From Owenia fusiformis (lineage: Eukaryota; Annelida; Polychaeta; Sabellida; Oweniidae): DNA of 64,000 nt. The position numbers were made by a program, and so were the translations under genes. Location of the stretch: NCBI GenBank assembly GCA_903813345.2, contig CAIIXF020000009.1, positions 11,774,030-11,838,029 on the forward strand, written 5' to 3'. Positions 54,948 through 64,000 of this stretch are shown here, one piece after another (positions within the stretch are counted from its first letter, which is position 1; each line of letters opens with the position of its first letter). The notes below the pieces were generated by a model, which was given only the letters and a program-made list of their open reading frames with translations, was not told the DNA's origin and made no database searches.

Positions 54948-57900
54948 TTAGGCCAGGACATAGCATGGGTTTTGGGAAGTTCAAGGGCCACTTGATAGAC
55001 ATAATGTTTCTAAAAGATGACTTCATTTAGCATCGATTCATATATGTCTGGGTCTTTTTAGTTTGTGGATGAAGGATTCTGAGCAGTTTTACCCCCCTAG
55101 AATAATATTTCAGGGGGGTACTATATTATCATTCTATAAAATCAGTTATACATTAACTATAGCACTGATTTATTGATATTATGTTGCTAGCACTGTAGTC
55201 AAGTGCTTCCCAAAGTTAAAGGGAGATATTTTGATCGGTTTTGACAAAAACACAATTTATAGTAATAAATAAGCATATTTTCATTCGTTTTTTAGTCTCG
55301 CCAACTTTATTGTTGCAGCTTCAGAGAAATAATTGGCACCAATACTGCTTTAAGAAGTAATCTAAAATTATTTCCAATCTATGTGGGGAATTGTAATATA
55401 AAGAATGTAATGATACAATACTATTTGGAATTTTAAATATGGCTTTGGTGACCCCTACCCCTTAGAAATATAAGAAAGTGAAGGTGGCACAATTAGATCA
55501 GAAATTCTATAATGAGTACTAATACTTCTCCAAGTAGCATTTAAAGATGTATTTGTGTGATATATATAGGTAATTTAATGGGAGGGATGAAATATGAATT
55601 TTATTCTGAGGGAAAATATGATATTGGCCAAGGAAAACATCATATTGACTGAGGGCAATAGCCCGAGTGTTAATATGATAGTTCTCGAGGCGAATAAAAT
55701 AAATAAAATTCATATTCCACCAACACCATCAATAACCTATTTATTAAATTGTTTTTTTTCTGAAACATAAAAATCAAGAGAAATCCCCGGGAATGGTTCT
55801 GATATAGGATCTGATATGTGATTTAGGCTGATACAGGATCCAATACGGGATCTGATATAGGAATCTAGCTATAATATGGGATCTTTTGAATATCAATTCT
55901 ATTACGGCCTGTTTATTTCCCAGGGAAAACATGCTATTATGGAATAATGTTATAATTTTGTAATGATCAACTGTTTTTGTTTTTTTTCTGGATGCCTTTG
56001 TTAGTCTAAAGGGTCATTTCTTCATGTTAAATTCTTGTTTTTATATTTTTCTTTTTCTAAAAATTTATCAAGAATTTCTCTTTATAAGTCAAGGTCTTAC
56101 GATTCTTATTCAGATGCATCAGTCTGCATTTGTATGCTCATTATTTCATTTAATATATCCTTAAAAGTACAATAATTTACATCCCAATGATGCCTTGAAG
56201 CATGAGCTCTGTCTAGTCCAGCATAGCTTACCCAGGCAGGCACATGTGCATTTTATCAGCTAAAGGATTCCTTCCAGGGGGAACAGGTAATTACTATTGA
56301 GTCTATGCTGTCAATCTTAAAACTAAATATAGTTTAATAGGGAGTAGCCATATCAGCATCTTCTATATTCCCCCCGCCCTATAATCATTCAATAGGGACA
56401 ATTGATGTTACATACTTATTCACATAGCACTCTTAAATGCACTGTTTATCACTGAAGGAATCCTACAGTTGATTAAATTCACATATGACTCTAAAATACA
56501 TCTTTACCCATGAAAGAATTCTCACTCGGGAAGTTCAGCTGCATCTCTGAGGATGCGTTGTAGAGCTGTTAGCTGTTTGTGCTTCCGAGGAAAATTCTTA
56601 TATGATTTATTCACGAAGGGATTCTATTTGTTTACCCCCCAGTCCCACTCCGTTCATGAGTATATACTCACTTACTTCAAAAGTAGTTCATAAAGCAAAC
56701 CTTTTAAAGTCATGGCAAGATTCTACAGTTGATACATTTCACCCATTTCTCTGAGGGTTAAGAAACTGTATAATGTTTGTGGTTTGTGCTTTTAAGGAGA
56801 ATTTTAATCTACAGTTGTACCTTAACCTCCCCTCACCCCATCCATTAACAAAGGAGGAAAATTCTTATATGACTTATTCCTCCCCAATTTATCAATAGAG
56901 GATGGCTGATGCTCCCAAGGAGAATTTTAATCTACCTTAACCTCCCCCTCACGTCATTCATGAACAAAAGGAGATGTAAAATGTCTCCACCTGCCATTTG
57001 CTACAGATGTCGACCATTGACTGCCAACTGCCAACCTTCTAACACCATCCACAAAATACTATAACAAAAGGAGATAGACAGCAGTCACTTATTCCAAAAG
57101 TATTTCTAATAACATGGCCATAAAGGGATTCTACAGTAGATAAAGTTCACATATACATATGTACCTCTGAGGGTGGTGTGTGGAACTGTTTACAGTTTGT
57201 GCTTCAAAGGGAAATCGTAATATGACTTATACAGTTTATATACACTACCTCAGAGGGTCATGTTTGGTACTGTAAACAGTTTTTGCTCCCAAGAAAAAGG
57301 ATAGGTATTGATATGGTGAACTGAATTCAACAATGTTTTTCTCTAAACCAATTATTGAAAACATTCTGTAAAAAACACGGTCCTTTATGTAATTTTGACC
57401 GATTGGCAACAATTTAATGCAAAAATTATTTATATATATTTTATATAAATGTTTTTGTTAACATTTTTTGTTTTTTTAGTGCAATTGTTTTTTGTTCCTT
57501 TCTACCAATTGTTGGTACAAAATAGCATATACAACATTTTCTTAGACCTCTCAATATTATAGTTATACAAAGGAAATTTTGGTTGATTTTACAATAAGTA
57601 TGCAAAAACCTTTACAAAACCCCCCAAAATAGATAAAAATTAAGTTCAACCTTTAATTTCATTAACAAAATACTTTTTTTAATATCAACCAAACCTTCCT
57701 TTGTACGATTACAATATTGAGAGACCTACACACGTTGTGTTTATGTCGTTTTGTTCCAATGAGGTTGGGATAGATGTTTCATTTCATTCGGAACATATGA
57801 TACCAAGAACAAAAGAAGTGTCTCATGTGTTATCTTAAACAATATAGAGAAAAGTATATAGATATATTTCAAATTATAATGTTACCATACAAAAGATAAC

Positions 57901-59480
57901 CATTAAATTGACGATGTGTAAAATTTTCAGAATGTTTGATGACTGGTTTAAGAGAAACGTGTATTCAAAAAGTTCACCATATCGATACCACTCCTTTGAA
58001 GATGACTTAACCCCCTTCTGCTCCACTTTATCCATGAGCAAAAGGAGAAAGACAGAAATGATTGTTCAGGAGTATTTCTTATAATATTCCTTTTATATCT
58101 AAAAATGATTCTACACTAGATAAAGTTTGCATGTACCTCTGACTCTGAAGAAACTCCGAATGACTCCCCCTCCCCCATTTCATTCAATTAATAAGGGAGA
58201 AGGACTGGACTTTTCTCACTTATTCCAAAATCAAAATTTTTTCAAATATCCCCTTTACCCATGTGCAGTTGAGCATAATTCAAAGGTTTGTTTGAGACCC
58301 CCCACATGGGAAGTGGTGAAGGTTTTGACAAAATAAAGATTGAGCTGTCAAACTCAAATCATGGGAGTAACCTATTGAGTCAACTTCCCCACCCTGGAAG
58401 CAATAATAGAGAGTCAAATATATTGAAAATTCCTATTATTAACAATATACTTTCGAAAGTCTCTACTCTCAGGACTCTTTGAATGGCGCATAATATTTGA
58501 GAATGTATAATGTTCATGTTCACTAGGAAAATTCTAATTATGTCAAACTTTACTTCGTGCACTCTATATTAATAGGCATTCTTAGCATGTACATTATTTT
58601 CTTTCAGCCCATAAATTCCCATCCTCTAGGTCTATATATAAACACTGAAACAGGCTTTTGACCCAAGAAATTTGTGTTTTATGACACTTGTGAAACATAT
58701 TCTTGAAGAAAATAATATACAAGGCAGGACATAAATAGTCATCATAGAATTTCTGATCCAATTGTGTCACCTCCGCGTTCTTGTATTTCTAAGGGGTAGG
58801 GGTGAACAAAGCCATATTAAAAATACAAAATAGTACTTTATCATTACATTACTTACATTACAATGTCATACATAGCTTGGAAATGATTTTTGAATACTAC
58901 TTGGAGCACTATAACTGCCTATTATTTCTCTGAAGCTGCAACAATAAAATCGGTAAGGCTAAAAAGGGGTAAGGGGTAGGGGTCAACAAAGCCATATTAA
59001 AAATACAAAATAGTACTCAATCATTACATTCCTTATATTACAATGTCACACATAGCCTGGAAATGATTTTTGATTACTACTTGGAGCACTATTACTGACT
59101 ATTATTTCTCTGAAGCTGCAAAAGTAAAATTGGTGAAACTAAAAAGATAACGAAACTATGCTTTTTATTTCGATAAATTATATTTTCTCCCAAACCAATC
59201 AACATATCTCCCTACAACTTTGGGAAGCACTTGACTACAGAGCTAGCAACATAATATGTATAAATCAGTGCTATAGTTAATGTATAACTGATTTTATAGA
59301 ATGATAATATAGTACCCCCTGAAATATTATTCTAGGGGGGTAAAACTGCTCAGAATCCTTCGTCCACAAACTGACCTAGACATATATGAATTGATGCTAA
59401 ATGAAGTCATCTTTCAGAAACATTATGTCTATCAAGTGGCCCTTGAACTTCCCAAAACCCATGCTATGTCCTGGCCTAAT
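54948..59480. mobile_element. 4.5-kb inverted-repeat structure (large foldback element)
   Basis: The arms 54948-55515 and 58740-59480 are inverted copies (TTAGGCCAGGACATAGCATG at the left; matching blocks GTACCCCCCTGAAATATTAT and CTAAGGGGTAGGGG further in). The right arm contains a tandem duplication of about 185 bp (58785-58970 and 58975-59150). The 3.2-kb centre has no gene. It holds degenerate direct repeats (GGATTCTACAGTTGATAAA-like words near 56465, 56727, 57127 and 58108) and a nested foldback at 57302-57990. It is unusually large for a non-coding foldback, and the superfamily is unknown. Confidence 0.75.
57302..57990. mobile_element. Nested foldback element
   Basis: The outer arms (GGTATTGATATGGTGAACT... 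and ...AGTTCACCATATCGATACC) are about 70 bp. A second inner inverted pair (GACCTCTCAATATTAT at about 57544 and ATATTGAGAGACC near 57713) is centred on about 57635. No coding capacity. Confidence 0.7.
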
Positions 59481-59740
59481 TATGATAGATTTGAAATGTC
59501 AATCTCCTTCCAATTGAATTTTATTTTATGTCTATTTCAGGACATGCTCCAAATGTGCTACCTGGCGCAGAAGAAAGTAATCTGATTTGCTGTCTGGGTT
59601 CAAAATAGAATTGACTTCGGAAACTGAAATGGAAGAGTGTTATGCCTTGGTCACATTGGTCGATTTTCACTACGGCGCCCGCGCCGATTGAGTATTTTGT
59701 TCAAAATTGAATACAATATTGAGCAAAACACTCAATCGGC

Positions 59741-60323
59741 TTCATACTTTATTCAATCACATTGAAAATTTTACAGATGATGTAGAAAATATTAACCTAT
59801 TGAATAAGATCACATACAATGGGTTAGCAACAATGCCATTGTTATGGCGGTTACTTTTTCTTTTTTTAACTACTATGGTAGCCATTGTTTTGGGTAGGCG
59901 GGGCACCCTTTAACAAGCTGCCTTTGAGGATAATTTGTTGAGTTTTTACATGCTGTATATCTCCCAATGACCTCACAAGGTAACCTCTAAAGTTGTGAAG
60001 ACGCGACTCGATCAGGACGACCATTTCAATTGCACTTTGCAGTCATTGAATGAATGTGACATGTTTAACGTCTTTAAGATTATTAGTTAAAGGTAGTCTT
60101 ACAGGTGAATTTGACATATTTGGAGGTATACAGCATGTAGAAAAACTATAAATTATCTTTAAATGCCGCTTCTCAAAGGATGCACCGTCTACCCAAAAGA
60201 ATGGTTACCATAGTAACCGCCATACCAATGACCTAGATGCTAACCAATTGTTCTTGGTCTTATTTAATAGGTTAATAGTATCATCATCAGTAAAAATGTC
60301 ATGGTGATTGAATAAAGCATGAC
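59741..60323. mobile_element. 580-bp foldback element
   Basis: The arms are inverted (TTTATTCAATCACATTG / CATGGTGATTGAATAAA), with a second pair near ATGCTGTATA / TATACAGCAT. The frames 59707-59913 (+) and 60405-60205 (-) encode related peptides (NLLNKI... / INLLNKT...) only because they are the two arms. Confidence 0.7.
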
Positions 60324-60645
60324 AAAATGGGAGCAGTTGGTTACTTACTTTCTTATCGGGCCTATAGATCAAACGCTCGACAAGCGTCAAAATAGTGTCA
60401 TTCATGAGAATTAGCAGTTGCCTTCCAATATTTTGTGCTAATGTCTATGGTTATTGATAATAGCTGAAATTGAACATCATTTTGGTAAAGTTGAAAGATA
60501 CCATGCCATCTAAGATGTAGTAAAATTACAACAATCGCTTATTAATGAAGAAGTATGAAGGCACGATCTTTTTTCTTTAGTTGCAGCGTGTAAACACGAT
60601 ATGATAATTTAACATTTTTACTTCCATTAACCATGGGCTTTTTTA
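60324..60645. other. Non-coding spacer
   Basis: AT-rich sequence with no supported feature. Confidence 0.5.
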
Positions 60646-61880
60646 TGTCACCACCAAAAAGTGATGACATATTTTTATGGTCTCCTTTTTTGTGACGACG
60701 GCTGGCGTCTCAGAAGTTCAAATCTGACTTTAGATTTAATATTCGACCTTTAATAAGCTTATCAAGTCCATGATTTTTTCAACTTGTTTCAAATTGACCA
60801 ATGTTTTAAAAAAAATATTTAGAAATCCAGAACAAGAAGCTCAGAAGCTCAAATCTGACTTTAGATTTGAGATTCGGCCTTCAATGACCTTCTCAAGGTC
60901 AAAATAGGCCAAAAAAGTATTTGACCAATTTTCTTTAAGGTATGAGTACCGTAATCCAACGCCAAATTCGAAAATTCATAACAATACTTTGCACATATGG
61001 CGTTCGTGACCAACTATAAAACGCTTACCCCCCATAGTGTTATATATCAAAATGTACCTGTTCATATAGGGGTTTGATTGATCTACATCAAATTATAGGG
61101 AGTCAGGTTACTTTTTGAGATATCAGCGTCCGTTTATTGTGACTCGCGTTTGCTACCACTTCCTCAATTCTGATATGACGGGCAAACGCGTAGTAAACAC
61201 CTTCACGTCGGAACTATTTTTGACCTACATCGCTATTTTCGTAATTCAAATGAAAGTTGAACTCCTCCTCTTTATTTTGATACCAAATAGTGGCATACTA
61301 GGTACCCTAGAAGCAAACTATGGCGTTATTTAGAACAATACCACGAGTTTTTAAATGGACTATATAGGGGTCATACCTTTTGGCGGATGGATATGGAACC
61401 TCATACCTTAAATTTCATCTACAAGTTCGCAAAAGTTCAAATCTGGTTTCAGATTTGAGTGACCAGCTAGTGTTGACATTTTGTCATCTAATGTCTCGTC
61501 TAATATTGTCATAAATATGTATATGAGGCTTAAACATAGAAAACAAGTCTTATCACAGATTTTTAAATGCTATGATTTTTTTGTTTATCTTCAAGAGCAC
61601 AAAATGACCTTTCAAATGAGACATGGCTTATATCTTAACAAATTTCCATTACATACAGTATATACCAAAACTATTGGGACAAACTTTGGCTCTGGGGCAC
61701 AATTTTAATTTTTGTGATAAGCCCGATGTAAAAGTAATAGTAATCCCCAAGAAACACGGTCCTGGACCATGCTTCCTAGATTTAGATATCATATGGATGG
61801 TGAATTCTAGTGTTTATGGTCTCGATAGGACTGTCATTCCAACCATTTTATATTAATACAAGGCATTAATATGACAAAAT
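60646..61880. repeat. Repeat-rich region with TGTCACCACC borders
   Basis: It begins ATGTCACCACCAAAAAGTGATGACAT, itself an inverted repeat. Two copies of CAGAAGTTCAAATCTGACTTTAGATTT-like sequence (about 60711 and 60850) follow, then unique sequence, then another TGTCACCACC at 61881. The frames at 61115, 61481 and 61623 (+) lack recognisable motifs. It may be a further tandem-core element like those at 8.9 kb, but its ends are not resolved. Confidence 0.45.
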
Positions 61881-61899
61881 GTCACCACCTAAAACAATT

Positions 61900-62490
61900 T
61901 GGTCAATTTAAAGCAAGTTTTGACCTTTTTTGACCTTGAGAAGGTCATTAAAGGTCAAATGTCAAATCTAAAGTGAGATTTGAACTTCTGAGAACTTGTA
62001 GATGATTTTGAAAAAAAAATTAGTCAATTTGAAGCAAGTTGAAAAAATACCTTTTTTGACATTGAGAAGATCATTGAAGGTCAAATGTCAAATCTAAAGT
62101 CAGATTTGAATTTCTGAGAACATGTAGATGATTTTGAAAAAAAAAATTAGTCAATTTGAAGCAAGTTGAAAAAAGACCTTTTTGACCTTTTTTGACTTTG
62201 AGAAGGTCATTGAAGGTCACATGTCAAATCTTAAGTCAAATCTAAAGTCAGATTTGAATTTCTGAGAACACGTGGATGATTTTGAAAAAAAATTGACCTT
62301 TTTGACCTTTTTGACCTTGAGAAGGTCATTGAAGGTCAAATGTCAAATCTAAAGTCAGATTTGAAGGTCAAATGTCAAATCTAAAGTCAAATCTAAAGTC
62401 AGATTTTAATTTCTGACAACATGTAGATGATTTTGAAAAAAAATTTAGTCAATGTGAAGCAAGTTGAAAAAAGACCTTTTTGACCTTGCA
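61900..62490. repeat. Tandem array rich in AGGTCA/TGACCT, unit about 120 bp
   Basis: About five units each contain TTTTTTGACCTTGAGAAGG, TCATTGAAGGTCAAATGTC, a CAGATTTGAA...TCTGAGAAC block and GTAGATGATTTTGAAAAAAA. Related to the core of the 8.9-kb element. AGGTCA half-sites recur as direct repeats with a 4-base spacer at 61942-61957, 62204-62219 and 62323-62338. Confidence 0.85.
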
Positions 62491-62559
62491 AAACGAAAAG
62501 TTTGTTGAAAAAATTCATCAACGCTCGTCAACGCGCACAAAATGGGGAAAAAAACAAAA

Positions 62560-62755
62560 ACACGGGCGTTGGCTTAGCGGTGCACCGCTGAAGCCGGCGT
62601 TGCTTTAGCGTTGGTTAAGCGGTTGCGAGCGGTAGCTAGCGTTTGTTTAGCGGTAATGCGAGCGTTGGTATAGCGGCGTTCTGCGCATGAGAGCGTTGCC
62701 TCGGCGGGGGTATAAATAGCAGCAGCGTTGGTTTAGCAGCATATCAACGTTTAAA
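62560..62755. repeat. GC-rich tandem repeat of GCGTTGGTTTAGCGG words with TATA box
   Basis: Eight or so degenerate copies of a GCGTTGG(T/C)TTAGCGG word make a local GC-rich island in AT-rich DNA. It is followed by a canonical TATAAATA at 62711-62718 in a GC-rich setting. No downstream frame is evident within 200 bp. Promoter function is possible but not shown. Confidence 0.6.
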
Positions 62756-62764
62756 AAAAAAAAG

Positions 62765-63087
62765 TTAGGTAGGCAATTGAATTTGCTAACTTTACATTAT
62801 TTAACAAAAATTGATATTCTGTCATATGACTAGCGGCAACCCTACCATTTTCCATTGGTTAACATGGGAATGTCGATTTTCAAAAAGTCATAAAATTTAT
62901 CATCAATTTTCGACCTGTTGTAATTGAGGAAAAAATGAGAAGATTTGGAGGTATTGAAAATAAAGTCAAATTACGTTTCAATCAATAGTACAAGTATTTT
63001 CATCGCAGATTAAGTAAATAAAAATTCAAAAGTAAAACGTAGTTCAATGGGGGAGCTAAGGTTGCCAAACTTATGGAGGGGAGTGTA
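62765..63087 (-). mobile_element. Single-arm copy of the 28-kb foldback family
   Basis: Matches the centre and right arm of 28045-28918 (GGCAATTGAATTTGCTAAC, then TCGACCTGTTGTAATTGAGG, and GGTTGCCAAACTTATGGAGG at the end). The left arm is absent. Confidence 0.75.
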
Positions 63088-63231
63088 TGTTTTTCAATAG
63101 TATTACTTGATATATTCAATGCACAGCTGTCAATTCATTGATCATCATAATAATTTATAAACTTTTACTCGTTCGTTAAATCGATGCAATTGACAATTGT
63201 GTTCTTCCGTATCACGTTCTAATTGGTTAAT

Positions 63232-63361
63232 GGGGAGTTTAAGCTAGCATATAAAATCAAAAAACGAACCTCCACGTATGACCAATCGCCCATACAAATA
63301 CATCGATCGAATATTTTCCGTTCACGTTTAGATTGTGAAAAACATTGCAAGCTTAAATTCC
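63232..63361. mobile_element. Short relative of the P450-exon MITE
   Basis: GGGGAGTTTAAGCTAGCATATA at the left and TTGTGAAAAACATTGCAAGC at the right match the ends of 46445-46953, with most of the centre deleted. Confidence 0.6.
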
Positions 63362-63746
63362 TTAGTGTGTATGCCATATACCGCGGGTGAATCTGTCATC
63401 TATGGAATTTTTTCTGCATCTTTATTCGATTTTCACACTTTTGTATTTGATTACAACCATTCGATATTCCACTCTATTAAAATGATTCGAAACACGTAAT
63501 AAATTTGTTTGTTTTTACACATTTATATTTGATTTATGTACCTATATATGCGGTAAATGCACTTGTATATGCGGTTCATGTTTTTCAGTGTTTGGTAAAA
63601 TATCACATATTTAAGTCCATGTACACACACGAACAAAGACAGTTGACACATATATTTAGAACACGCATCAAATACAAATACACTTTAGAACCAAACAATG
63701 TTCATTTACCGAACAATCATAGAGTACAAAATAGCACGGACATATA

Positions 63747-63822
63747 GTGACTTACCCCACATAATTTATGACATGTTTCGCATAAAATTATGTGGGGTAA
63801 GTCACGTGACTTACCCCACATA
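63747..63822. repeat. Inverted GTGACTTACCCCACATAA repeats
   Basis: GTGACTTACCCCACATAATTT (63747 on) is inverted at 63784-63804, and a third copy in the original orientation runs 63805-63822. CACGTG lies at the junction of the second and third. A cruciform or a transposon end is possible. Confidence 0.7.
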
Positions 63823-63892
63823 AATGACACATGCTGCATGTAGCATAAAACCATTCGGTAAATCACGTGACCAGTGACGTAGAAATTTCAAA

Positions 63893-64000
63893 ATGGATGA
63901 AACAAGCGAGGAAAAAGAATTTGAATACGATTCATATTCACAATTCAGAGAGGAAATTGAGAAGTTATTAGATCATTACAACAGGCATGAGGCTACATAA
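63893..64000 (+). CDS. Candidate first exon or short ORF at the window edge
   Basis: ATG in TTCAAAATGG context opens 35 codons (MDETSEEKEFEYDSYSQF...REEIEKLLDHYNRHEAT) and meets TAA at the last bases of the window. The acidic start and amphipathic helix are protein-like. CACGTGA and TGACGT lie within 35 bp upstream. No donor is visible before the stop, so it may be a true short ORF, an upstream ORF, or part of a repeat. The family is unknown. Confidence 0.3.
   Translation: MDETSEEKEFEYDSYSQFREEIEKLLDHYNRHEAT

Noticed and set aside
60646-61880. Protein genes in the 61.1-61.9 kb frames
   Set aside because: Frames of 72-77 codons with no motif, overlapping each other and lying in repeat sequence.

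Overview
The window is AT-rich nuclear DNA of an invertebrate animal. Genes are interrupted by introns with GT..AG boundaries. The sequence is dominated by transposable elements: LINEs, TA- and TTAA-target DNA transposons, foldback MITEs, and elements built like the HINE/Pearl non-autonomous Helentrons known from molluscs. The P450 genes have the layout of animal CYP clan 2 genes. A lophotrochozoan (mollusc-like) or invertebrate deuterostome source fits. The species cannot be fixed from the sequence alone.

Three things look like host genes. (1) An intronless ankyrin-repeat protein with a C-terminal SOCS-box-like segment (16065-17780, +) has about eleven 33-residue repeats and resembles the ASB family of ubiquitin-ligase adaptors. 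(2) A complete seven-exon cytochrome P450 (37550 down to 30414, -) can be assembled exon by exon into a 490-residue protein with every intron phase consistent. (3) A second tandem copy of that P450 (53158 down to 42573, -) keeps all seven exons but is a pseudogene. It has a nonsense codon in the K-helix exon, a 2-nt frameshift in the heme exon, and a 0.5-kb MITE inside the I-helix exon. A possible orphan exon at 13057-13320 (-), a small exon candidate near 20.1-20.4 kb (-) and a short 5' exon candidate at the right edge are weaker calls.

Layout: 0-15 kb is non-coding with repeats, including HINE-like elements at 3.3 and 8.9 kb, TA-type DNA transposon ends at 7.2 and 11.8 kb, and a rearranged mariner at 12 kb. 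16-18 kb holds the ankyrin gene. 19-30 kb is repeats: a tRNA-derived SINE head, a TA-transposon relic, a TTACTT-rich MITE, a HINE-like element with a 135-bp tandem core, and a foldback. 30.4-37.6 kb is P450 copy 1. 37.6-42.5 kb is an inter-gene repeat nest with a nearly perfect 850-bp palindrome. 42.6-53.2 kb is P450 copy 2, swollen by insertions. 53.7-64 kb is repeats, including a 4.5-kb inverted-repeat structure and a TGACC/AGGTCA-rich tandem array.

The most interesting theme is that several mobile sequences carry a ready-made 5' gene end: a promoter-like motif, a start codon and a splice donor. The clearest is the 3.0-kb TIR element 48518-51514. Both of its TIRs contain an ATG, 28 coding nucleotides and a GTAAGA donor, and the left one joins in phase to an internal exon encoding a C2H2-type zinc finger, giving a predicted 106-residue protein. 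A second family (53.7-54.7 kb, two copies) carries a full CRE (TGACGTCA) followed 18 bp later by an ATG, 34 coding nucleotides and a GTGAGT donor. The P450 duplication also supplies empty sites that define the exact ends and relative ages of at least six insertions.
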